Positions 1-5,411 of a stretch of 13,287 nt of DNA are shown in pieces. The number at the start of each line of letters is the position of its first letter. The stretch's first letter is position 1. The stretch spans positions 483 to 13,769 of the forward strand of contig RGVM01000019.1 in assembly GCA_010027295.1 (NCBI GenBank), written 5' to 3'. Under the pieces are notes generated by a model that saw only the letters and a program-made list of their open reading frames with translations, made no database searches and was not told where the DNA came from. The position numbers and the translations under genes are program-made. The stretch comes from Chitinophagia bacterium. GTDB lineage: Bacteria; Bacteroidota; Bacteroidia; Chitinophagales; Chitinophagaceae.

Positions 1-19
1 AGATGTGTATAAGAGACAG
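1..19 (+). other. Sequencing-library adapter (Tn5 mosaic end), not genomic
   Basis: The first 19 bases, AGATGTGTATAAGAGACAG, are exactly the Tn5 mosaic end carried by Nextera-type tagmentation adapters. The native sequence therefore begins at about base 20 and the window starts at a contig end with untrimmed adapter. An automatic gene caller can read an ATG inside the adapter at base 5, producing the false N-terminus MYKRQ on the neighbouring gene. Confidence 0.97.
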
Positions 20-541
20 GCTTCCCTCTCGGAGGGCGGCTACCTCGTCATGACCCTCCACAGGCCCTCCAACGTCGACGATGCGCAGCGGTTGGCCGAG
101 ATACTGCGCATCATGGACGACAGGCTGGAGGGCATGCCCGTCGTCTTCCCAGTGCATCCCCGGACGAGGCGTAACCTCGAGTCCTTCGGCATCGCTACGA
201 GCCATATCCTGCTGGCGGAGCCCATGTCGTACCTCGAATTCAACTGGATGGTGAGGCATGCCCGGGGAGTCGTCACCGATTCGGGCGGCATCACGGAGGA
301 GACGACCGTGATGGGAGTCCCTTGTATCACGCTGCGGGATTCGACGGAGCGTCCCGAGACCTGTACCATCGGCACCAACGAGCTCATCGGGACGGACCCG
401 CGGAGGCTTGAGGAATCGCTCGACACGCTCCTGGACGGTCGGTGGAAGAAGGGCGGCATCCCGCCGCTCTGGGACGGTCGGGCCGCCGAGCGCATCGTAC
501 GCGTGCTGGAGGGGCTGGGCCGTTCGCGCGGATGGCTATAA
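20..541 (+). CDS. wecB: UDP-N-acetylglucosamine 2-epimerase (non-hydrolysing), C-terminal half, 5' end missing
   Basis: The enzyme interconverts UDP-GlcNAc and UDP-ManNAc in the cytoplasm, supplying ManNAc units for surface polysaccharides. The open frame holds about 173 native residues of a family usually near 370. Visible C-terminal Rossmann-domain motifs are TLHRPSNVDD just after the left edge (the family's HR.EN/HRPxNVD block), VFPVHPRTR, and the UDP-binding VVTDSGGITEETTVMGVPCITLR block with the following RPET..IGTNELIGTD. The N-terminal domain, with the catalytic acidic residues, lies beyond the contig end. The apparent ATG at base 5 is adapter, so no native start is present. The stop is TAA at 539-541. 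The end overlaps the convergent HAD gene by 6 bases. Confidence in the family is high; whether the intact gene is functional cannot be seen. Confidence 0.92.
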   Translation, partial: ASLSEGGYLVMTLHRPSNVDDAQRLAEILRIMDDRLEGMPVVFPVHPRTRRNLESFGIATSHILLAEPMSYLEFNWMVRHARGVVTDSGGITEETTVMGVPCITLRDSTERPETCTIGTNELIGTDPRRLEESLDTLLDGRWKKGGIPPLWDGRAAERIVRVLEGLGRSRGWL

Positions 542-1243
542 CAGCCGCATCAGTTCTCCCAGGGTTGCAATCACATAGGTCGGTCGGATGTCACCGTCGG
601 CAGGCATCTGCGGGTTGAAGTATACCGTGTCCATGCCTGCGTTGTTGGCGCCGAGGATGTCGGCGTCCAGCGTGTCGCCGATCATCACGCTGCGGTCGGG
701 GCCCGTACCGGCCAGTCGCATCGCATACTCGAAGATGGGCGCATGAGGCTTCATGATGCCGGCCGCCTCGGAGGTGACCACGTGCGTGAAGTAGCCGTCG
801 ATGCCGCTGTTGCGCAGCTTGGCGTGCTGGGTCTTCTCGAAGCCGTTGGTGATGAGGTGCATCGGGTATCCCTTGGCGCGCAGGTTGTCGAGCACGGCCA
901 CGGTGTCGAGGAAGAGGTTGCGTTTGGTGGGGAGGATCTCCAGGTACCGCTCGCTGAGTTGACGGGCGAGCGACTCGTCCGTGACGCGGAACTCCAGCAG
1001 TGTCCTCCACATGCGCTTCCACCGAAGGTCCTCGCGTGAGATGAAACCTTTGCGGAAACGGTCCCAGAGGACTGCGTTGTGGCGGTTGTAGGTCTGGTGG
1101 AAGGCTTCGAAGTCGGGGATGCCCCTCTCCGCGAGCCCGGCCTCGGCATGGAGGTCGGAGAGCGTCTCGCGGGAGTTGGTATCGAAGTCCCAGAGCGTGT
1201 GGTCGAGGTCGAAGAACACGTGGTCGTAGCGGCGTGCGGGCAA
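536..1243 (-). CDS. yjjG: YjjG-family HAD hydrolase (noncanonical pyrimidine nucleotidase)
   Basis: A 235-residue haloacid-dehalogenase phosphatase. Members of the YjjG family dephosphorylate nucleoside monophosphates, with a house-cleaning role against noncanonical pyrimidines. HAD motif I is FFDLDHTLWDF (nucleophile D12, acid D14), motif II is ITNG (T132), motif III is K165 in GIMKP, and motif IV is GDTLDADILGA (D190, D194). The helical cap lies at about residues 20-100. The DHTLWDF signature is typical of the YjjG group. The start is TTG at 1243-1241: upstream in frame there is only a stop (TAA at 1267-1265) and no ATG or GTG, and starting here gives the usual short N-terminus before the DxD motif. 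The start faces the SDR gene across 61 bases, with a -7 promoter element on each strand. The 3' end overlaps wecB by 6 bases. The exact substrate is inferred from the family. Confidence 0.9.
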   Translation of the reverse strand: MPARRYDHVFFDLDHTLWDFDTNSRETLSDLHAEAGLAERGIPDFEAFHQTYNRHNAVLWDRFRKGFISREDLRWKRMWRTLLEFRVTDESLARQLSERYLEILPTKRNLFLDTVAVLDNLRAKGYPMHLITNGFEKTQHAKLRNSGIDGYFTHVVTSEAAGIMKPHAPIFEYAMRLAGTGPDRSVMIGDTLDADILGANNAGMDTVYFNPQMPADGDIRPTYVIATLGELMRLL

Positions 1244-1259
1244 GGTGGGATGTTTGGTG

Positions 1260-1267
1260 CAAACTTA
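1260..1267 (-). promoter_or_regulatory. -7 promoter element TAAGTTTG for the HAD gene
   Basis: On the minus strand the sequence reads TAAGTTTG, an exact match to the Bacteroidota -7 consensus TAnnTTTG. A start site about 5 bases downstream would give a leader of roughly 10 bases before the TTG codon at 1243. No clear TTG (-33) element stands 19-21 bases upstream, so the call rests on the -7 box and its position. Confidence 0.5.
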
Positions 1268-1270
1268 CGA

Positions 1271-1278
1271 TAGCTTTG
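1271..1278 (+). promoter_or_regulatory. -7 promoter element TAGCTTTG for the SDR gene
   Basis: TAGCTTTG matches TAnnTTTG exactly and lies 26 bases before the ATG at 1305, giving a leader of about 20 bases. A TTTG at 1253-1256 could be the -33 element, but the 14-base gap is shorter than the usual 19-21. The box sits only 3 bases from the opposing box at 1260-1267, so the two promoters are back to back. Confidence 0.55.
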
Positions 1279-1304
1279 GGGCCTCGAGGGTAAAACAGCA
1301 ACTC

Positions 1305-2003
1305 ATGAACGTAGTGGTCACGGGTGCCAGCCAGGGCATCGGAAGGGCGGTGGCGGAGCGGTTCGCCGCGATGGGCGCGCATTTGTTCCTTTGTTCGCGC
1401 CGGATGGGGCGGACGTTCGACTGGCAGCGCATGCTGATGGATCGTCATGGATGCCGCATCACCAGCCACGATGCGGACCTGTCTACGAAAGAGGGAGTGG
1501 AATCCTTCGGGCATGCGGTGCTGGCCGGCTGTGAGGCGGTCGATGTGCTCGTCAACAATGCGGGTCTCTTCGAGCCGGGCAACCTACTCGAGGAGCCGGA
1601 GGGGCAGCTGGAGCGGATGCTCTCGGTGAACCTGCTTTCGGCCCATCGACTCACGCGGCTCCTCGTGCCGGGGATGGCGAGCCGTCGCTCCGGCCATATC
1701 TTCAACATCTGCTCCGTGGCGGCGCTGAAGGCCTATGAACACGGGGGCTCCTACAGTGTCAGCAAGTGGGCGCTGCTGGGCTTCACGCGCAACCTCCGGG
1801 AGGAGTTGAAGCCGCACGGGGTGAAGGTCACGGCCGTGCATCCGGGCGCCACGATGACCGCCTCCTGGGACGGGTCCGGCGTCGATCCCTCGCGCATCAT
1901 GGAGGCGCGCGATGTGGCGGAGATGGTGGCCTCCTCGGCGATGCTCTCGCCGCAGGCCTGTGTGGAGGAGATCGTCATGCGCCCGCAGCTGGGCGACCTG
2001 TAG
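1305..2003 (+). CDS. Short-chain dehydrogenase/reductase (SDR), substrate unknown
   Basis: A 232-residue classical SDR, an NAD(P)-dependent oxidoreductase. The cofactor motif is TGASQGIG (residues 6-13), NNAG is at 84-87, and the catalytic residues are S137 in the ICSVAA segment, Y150 and K154 (YSVSK). VHPGATMT (178-185) is the usual loop after the active site. The ATG at 1305 is chosen because the protein then begins directly with beta-strand 1 (MNVVVTGAS), as is normal. An upstream in-frame ATG at 1245 would lie before the -7 promoter box and add 20 unconserved residues. The gene is divergent from the HAD gene and convergent with the response regulator, 25 bases away. The context gives no substrate; the closest textbook neighbours are FabG-like or sepiapterin-reductase-like SDRs, but I cannot choose between them. 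Confidence 0.9.
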   Translation: MNVVVTGASQGIGRAVAERFAAMGAHLFLCSRRMGRTFDWQRMLMDRHGCRITSHDADLSTKEGVESFGHAVLAGCEAVDVLVNNAGLFEPGNLLEEPEGQLERMLSVNLLSAHRLTRLLVPGMASRRSGHIFNICSVAALKAYEHGGSYSVSKWALLGFTRNLREELKPHGVKVTAVHPGATMTASWDGSGVDPSRIMEARDVAEMVASSAMLSPQACVEEIVMRPQLGDL

Positions 2004-2028
2004 GCGTCCGCCCAGACATAGGGTTCGA

Positions 2029-2703
2029 TCAGTCGGGCTGGAATCGGTATCCGACGCCCCGCACCGATAGGAAGTGCCTGGGCTGCCGGCTGTCCTTCTC
2101 AAAGTATTTCCGGAAGGACACCTGATATCCCCAGACGGACTGCAAGATGCGTTCCCGGGAGACGACTTCGCCGGGATTCGATGTCAGGAGCCTCAGGAGC
2201 AGCGTCTCCTTCAGGCTGAGCCCTATGGTCTCCCCCCGGTGGTTGACCGCCTGTTGGGCCTTGAAATCGACCAGGTTGCCATCGAAGCGGCAGGTATCCT
2301 CCGAGGGTGTCGTCTCGCGTGTCTGTCGCCTCATGGCGACTAGTCGCTGGATGCGCAGTAGAAGTTCTTCGAGGTGGAAGGGTTTCGCGAGGTAGTCATG
2401 GGCTCCTTTTCGCAGTCCGAGGATCCGGTCCTGTCCATCGGCGCGCGCGCTGAGGATGAGGACCGGCAGATCCGGGTCACGCAGGCGTAGGGTCTCCAGC
2501 ACTTCCAGTCCGTCGATCTCGGGCAGCATGATATCGAGGACGACGGTGTCGAAGTACTCCTCCTTCAGCCTATGGAGGGCTGCGGCCCCGTCTGTCGCGA
2601 GACTGACCGAGTATCCTTCCAGTTCCAGGTTGAGGCGGAGCGTCGATGCGAGGCTCGCCTCGTCCTCCACCACGAGGATGGCAGGCTTTTCATCGTGGTT
2701 CAT
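2029..2703 (-). CDS. OmpR-family response regulator with a shortened DNA-binding domain
   Basis: A 224-residue transcriptional response regulator. The N-terminal receiver (residues 7-123) is complete: acidic pair E13/D14, phospho-acceptor D57 in VVLDIMLP, S85 and K107 (LAKPF). The C-terminal winged helix begins at about residue 135 and ends with the normal wing SVRGVGYRF. Between WGY (191-193) and RKYFEKD (198-204), however, only VS and F-type linker residues stand where the family has the helix with the pattern SRTxDxxIxxLR. Against OmpR, the distance from the SR before helix 2 to the final G-GY is about 12 residues short, so most of recognition helix alpha-3 is absent. The frame is open throughout. 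The start overlaps the histidine kinase stop in an ATGA, suggesting translational coupling. Phosphorylation by that kinase is very likely; normal DNA binding is doubtful. Confidence 0.9.
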   Translation of the reverse strand: MNHDEKPAILVVEDEASLASTLRLNLELEGYSVSLATDGAAALHRLKEEYFDTVVLDIMLPEIDGLEVLETLRLRDPDLPVLILSARADGQDRILGLRKGAHDYLAKPFHLEELLLRIQRLVAMRRQTRETTPSEDTCRFDGNLVDFKAQQAVNHRGETIGLSLKETLLLRLLTSNPGEVVSRERILQSVWGYQVSFRKYFEKDSRQPRHFLSVRGVGYRFQPD

Positions 2704-3659
2704 ACCTGGGTCTTGGGGAGTTCGATGATGAAAGTGCTACCCCTGGGGTGGTTGTCCTCCACCCGGACGGAGCCGCCGTGGTCTGAAGCGATGCGGCGTG
2801 TGAGGTAGAGGCCAAGTCCGGTGCCCTTAGCTCGGCGGGTGTCCTCTCTCCCGATGCGGTGAAATTTCCGGAACAGTCGCTTTTTCTCATGGTCAGGGAT
2901 GCCGACTCCTTCGTCGCTCACCCGTAGCTGCGATGCGTTGAGGACTTCCTGCAGGGAGAGGTGTATGGCTGTCTCGGCTGGAGAGTACCTGACGGCATTT
3001 TCCAGCAGATTGTTCATGGCGAGTCTCAGCAGCAGCCTGTCACCCGTCGCATGGATGCCATTGGTAATGTCGGCATGGAACCGCCTTTCGGCATGGCGGT
3101 GCATACAATCGTCGAGGGTCTCCCGTGTGAGGGCGGACAGGTCGAGTGTCTCTCGCGTCATCACGACGCCGCCCGCATCGTATCTGGAGCTGAGGAGTAT
3201 CTTGTCGCACAGGTCCTCAAGCCTGTCGGCCTCCCGGAGATTGTCGGCCAGCAGGCCTGTGCGGGTCGTATCGTCGAGGGTATGCTTGCGGAGTGTCTCG
3301 AGGTTGAGGCGGATGACGGCGATGGGGGTCTTGAGTTCATGCGTTACGGCCATCATGAAGTTTCGCTGCTGTTCGTCGAGACGGATCCTTCTCCTTGCGG
3401 CGCGATGCACGAAGGCGGCCCCCAGGAGGGTGAGGAGCAGGAACATGGAACCTTCACCCACGTACTGCACGATGTTGCGGCGCCTCTCTATCTCAGCGGC
3501 CGGCACAGTCACACCAGCGGAACCGATGCGGAAGGCGTGCAGTTGTTCGTTGAGCTGCATCAGCTCGATGAACCACCAGACGAGTGCGGCCACCATGTAG
3601 GCGGTGAGCAGCCAGTAGACGGCGGAGATGCGACCAAACCTCCTTTTGGCTACGACCAT
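2700..3659 (-). CDS. Membrane sensor histidine kinase, partner of the adjacent response regulator
   Basis: A 319-residue inner-membrane kinase. Membrane segments lie at about residues 12-33 and 69-88, enclosing a small extracytoplasmic loop of roughly 36 residues with no recognisable sensor fold. The DHp domain has the H box MAVTHELKTPIAVIRLNLE (phospho-accepting H107). The ATP-binding domain shows the N box NNLLENAVRYS (216-226), G1 DEGVGIP (249-255), F box RLFRKFHRI and G2 GTGLGLYL (279-286), all intact. The stop codon overlaps the response regulator start (ATGA), and gldH ends 8 bases before the ATG at 3659. The three genes therefore look like one transcript. There is no HAMP or PAS domain, so the signal is probably sensed by the short loop, the membrane or a partner protein. 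Confidence 0.94.
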   Translation of the reverse strand: MVVAKRRFGRISAVYWLLTAYMVAALVWWFIELMQLNEQLHAFRIGSAGVTVPAAEIERRRNIVQYVGEGSMFLLLTLLGAAFVHRAARRRIRLDEQQRNFMMAVTHELKTPIAVIRLNLETLRKHTLDDTTRTGLLADNLREADRLEDLCDKILLSSRYDAGGVVMTRETLDLSALTRETLDDCMHRHAERRFHADITNGIHATGDRLLLRLAMNNLLENAVRYSPAETAIHLSLQEVLNASQLRVSDEGVGIPDHEKKRLFRKFHRIGREDTRRAKGTGLGLYLTRRIASDHGGSVRVEDNHPRGSTFIIELPKTQV

Positions 3660-3667
3660 CGGCGGTG

Positions 3668-4135
3668 TCAGGGTTTTGGCTTCTCTACGCGGAGTCCTAC
3701 GCTGAGCACGTGCCGAAGTGGATCTTCGCGCATGACGTGGGCGAGCCGCACCCGGTAGGTGCCCGGCCTGCGGAACCTGACGGGTTCCCGGTAGAGGAGG
3801 ATGCGGTGTTCGAAGATGTCGTCGACGCCGGTGCCTGTCCAGCCTTTCCCGTCCGACAGCGGCAGGTCGAAGCGCTGTTTGATATCGGCCGAATCGCCGG
3901 GGGAGCGGCTGGTGATATCCACCCAGATATTGTTGAATCGATAGGCGTCCGTGTGCCGAAGCACGAAGAAGACGAGATAGGCCGACGAGGTATCGGTGAC
4001 GGAGAACGTCAGTTCCGGCTGGAACCCTGACTCCCAGGCATGCCCGGGCACGGCCACGTTCCGCTCATGGATCCCGAGGGTGGTGCAGGATGCCGCCGCG
4101 AGTAGGATGGCGGCAAGGGCGTATATCGACTTCAT
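3668..4135 (-). CDS. gldH: GldH-family gliding motility lipoprotein
   Basis: A 155-residue lipoprotein. In gliding Bacteroidota, GldH is required for surface motility and functions with the Gld/Spr (type IX secretion) proteins in the envelope; homologues also occur in non-gliders. It has a lipoprotein signal peptide (MKSIYALAAILLAAASC) with the modified cysteine at 17, and no acidic residues directly after it, so it lacks the usual surface-export tag. Family features are LRHTDAYRFNNIWVDI (59-74), GTGVDDIFEHRILLY (101-115) and the ending PGTYRVRLAHVMREDPL.HV..VGLRVEK. The ATG at 4135 is preferred to one at 4144, because it begins the signal peptide directly and the -7 box at 4149-4156 leaves no leader for the earlier codon. 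It lies 53 bases after yicC and 8 bases before the kinase. Confidence 0.85.
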   Translation of the reverse strand: MKSIYALAAILLAAASCTTLGIHERNVAVPGHAWESGFQPELTFSVTDTSSAYLVFFVLRHTDAYRFNNIWVDITSRSPGDSADIKQRFDLPLSDGKGWTGTGVDDIFEHRILLYREPVRFRRPGTYRVRLAHVMREDPLRHVLSVGLRVEKPKP

Positions 4136-4148
4136 GCGCGGCATTCGG

Positions 4149-4156
4149 CAAAAATA
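4149..4156 (-). promoter_or_regulatory. -7 promoter element TATTTTTG before gldH
   Basis: The minus strand reads TATTTTTG, an exact TAnnTTTG match in the short gap between yicC and gldH. Transcription would begin at about 4143, giving gldH, the kinase and the regulator their own promoter with a short leader (about 8 bases) to the ATG at 4135. No convincing TTG stands 19-21 bases upstream. Confidence 0.42.
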
Positions 4157-4188
4157 AGCGATGCGTTCGAGCCGGCAGATCCCGGCGG

Positions 4189-5064
4189 CTAGAGGACGTT
4201 CAGGATTTGTTCCTTCGCCTTCTCGAGCTCGTCCTTCATGGAGACGACAGTCCGCTGTATCTCGGCGTCGTAAGCCTTGGAGCCGGTGGTGTTGATTTCA
4301 CGTCCAATCTCCTGGAGTACGAAGGAGAGCTTCTTGCCCTTGCTCTCGCCAGGCTCACCGATCACGGACAGGAAGTAGTCGCAGTGGTTCAGCAGCCGCA
4401 CCTGTTCTTCCGAGATATCCAACTTCTCGATATAGAACAGCAGTTCCTGTTCCATGCGGTTGGCATCGTACCGTTCAGCACCAAGGTTTTCTTCCAGCGA
4501 CCTGCGCAACTGTTCCCGTATCCGTTCCCGACGCCTCGGTTCCGCCGCCATGACCTCTTGCTGAAGGCTCCGTATGTTGGCGATCCGCTCCCTCAGGTCC
4601 TTCTCCAGGGCGGCCCCTTCATCGATGCGGTGCATATCGATCCGACCGATCGCCTCGTCGAGCACCTCACGGAACTGCGCCCACTCGGTGGCGTCCATCG
4701 CATCCATGTTGGGTGCGATCACCTCCGGGAGTTTCATGAGTGCGTCAAGGATGCCCGAGGAATCCATGCCCAGCGATGTGCAGAGCTGGCTCAGCTGCCG
4801 GTGGTAGGAGGCCGCCAGTTCCGTGTTGATAAGCACGGGCTTCGCAGCACCATTCAACCTGAGCGAGATCACGCACTCTATGCTTCCACGCTGCAGCCTC
4901 TCGGAGAGCGCGTTGCGAATCTCGAACTCGAAGGGCTTGAGGAGTTGCGGCAGCTTCACAAGTGTCTCGAACTGCTTTCCGTTGAGCGACCGTATCTCGA
5001 CGAGGAATGTCCGCTCGCCCACCGCGCGTTCCGACCTGCCGTAGCCGGTCATGGATCTCAGCAT
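4189..5064 (-). CDS. yicC: YicC-family endoribonuclease
   Basis: A 291-residue protein, the normal length for the family. YicC proteins have been described as endoribonucleases that affect RNA stability in the cytoplasm, and in many genomes yicC sits next to guanylate kinase; here it does not. The N-terminal domain opens with the diagnostic MLRSMTGYGRSE and contains EIRSLNGKQFE; the C-terminal domain (formerly DUF1732) ends with the strongly conserved KLSFVLQEIGREINTTGSKA and AEIQRTVVSMKDELEKAKEQ, including the acidic residues of the active region. The ATG at 5064 is chosen because family members begin M(I/L)RSMTGYGR. The longer frame up to 5142 adds 26 unconserved residues. It is the first gene of the minus-strand block and is divergent from lpxD across the non-coding gap. 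Confidence 0.94.
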   Translation of the reverse strand: MLRSMTGYGRSERAVGERTFLVEIRSLNGKQFETLVKLPQLLKPFEFEIRNALSERLQRGSIECVISLRLNGAAKPVLINTELAASYHRQLSQLCTSLGMDSSGILDALMKLPEVIAPNMDAMDATEWAQFREVLDEAIGRIDMHRIDEGAALEKDLRERIANIRSLQQEVMAAEPRRRERIREQLRRSLEENLGAERYDANRMEQELLFYIEKLDISEEQVRLLNHCDYFLSVIGEPGESKGKKLSFVLQEIGREINTTGSKAYDAEIQRTVVSMKDELEKAKEQILNVL

Positions 5065-5159
5065 GCCTGTGTGATTTGATGCAAGGTAATCGATTCCGGC
5101 CTGAACGTGAGCGCGTCCTGCACAACGCTTGGAAGCCTGCAAGCCGCATCCGCACGGAG

Positions 5160-5176
5160 TTTCAGGCTGCCTGAAA
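5160..5176. repeat. Perfect 7-bp inverted repeat (hairpin)
   Basis: TTTCAGG, loop CTG, CCTGAAA: a perfect small stem directly left of the larger hairpin. It may help to end transcription from either side or form part of a structured RNA. The 3-base gap to the next hairpin makes the two a tandem pair. Confidence 0.55.
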
Positions 5177-5179
5177 AGC

Positions 5180-5204
5180 GAGAGCCCGGCTATGCCGGGC
5201 TCTC
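5180..5204. terminator. Strong GC-rich hairpin, terminator-like
   Basis: GAGAGCCCGGC, loop TAT, GCCGGGCTCTC: an 11-bp perfect stem. On the minus strand it is followed by GCTTTTCAGG, a short T run, so it best resembles a terminator for a minus-strand transcript; on the plus strand only AATTG follows. Because both flanking genes point away from it, the hairpin ends no annotated gene. It therefore suggests an unannotated minus-strand small RNA starting in the AT-rich stretch, or a structural or regulatory role in the yicC leader. Confidence 0.5.
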
Positions 5205-5291
5205 AATTGAATGGGTTAGTAAGTACGCGATACGAGGACCGCACACAATATTAAAACATATTTCACACAGCCTAAAAATTTTCCGCCTTTT

Positions 5292-5367
5292 TTATCAACA
5301 ATTTCCAGTCGAGCTGTGGAAAGCATGCGTGTAGTGAGATGTGAATGTGGACCTAACCCGTGGATGA
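5292..5367. other. Cluster of DnaA-box-like sequences
   Basis: Four 9-base words resembling TTATCCACA or its complement lie at 5292, 5315, 5346 and 5359, beside an AT-rich stretch. Only the first (TTATCAACA) is a one-mismatch match; the others are weaker. Minus-strand genes run away to the left and lpxD to the right, as is common around an origin, but dnaA is not in the window and gene direction reverses again beyond lpxD. Treat this as a candidate only. Confidence 0.25.
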
Positions 5368-5411
5368 TCTGCGCTTTTCGGAATGACTACCTTCGCTACA
5401 AAGAGTGACAG

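Larger units (their letters stand above)
5065..5411. other. 347-base non-coding gap: hairpins, AT-rich stretch, DnaA-box-like words; candidate origin or RNA locus
   Basis: No convincing gene lies between the divergent yicC and lpxD; the small open frames here have no recognisable protein features. From left to right it holds the yicC leader, a hairpin at 5160-5176, a stronger hairpin at 5180-5204, an AT-rich stretch at about 5246-5304 that stands out from the GC-rich surroundings, and four words resembling the DnaA box TTATCCACA. Those words are TTATCAACA (5292-5300, one mismatch) and, on the other strand, TGTGGAAAG (5315-5323), TGTGGACCT (5346-5354) and CGTGGATGA (5359-5367), with two or three mismatches. 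GGGTTAG (5213-5219) can also pair with CTAACCC (5353-5359), which could close a structured RNA. Candidate roles are a replication origin, a small RNA, or simply two promoters. Confidence 0.35.

Noticed and set aside
591..1514. Long minus-strand open frame (307 codons) overlapping the HAD and SDR genes
   Set aside because: Its translation is arginine/proline/histidine-rich low-complexity sequence in a shifted frame of two well-supported genes; a GC-rich shadow. The same applies to long frames at 5927-7141, 6330-7082, 7944-9227 and 8518-9372.
1991..2016. GGGCGAC...GTCCGCCC inverted repeat at the end of the SDR gene as a terminator
   Set aside because: It needs a bulge, lies partly in coding sequence and has no T run on either side.
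5164..5175. AGGCTGCCTGAA, resembling a DNA-uptake-sequence dialect of the Neisseriaceae (and its complement resembling another dialect)
   Set aside because: Recalled from memory, one copy only, and produced by a simple palindromic hairpin in a Bacteroidota context. A genome-wide count far above chance would be needed to revive the idea.
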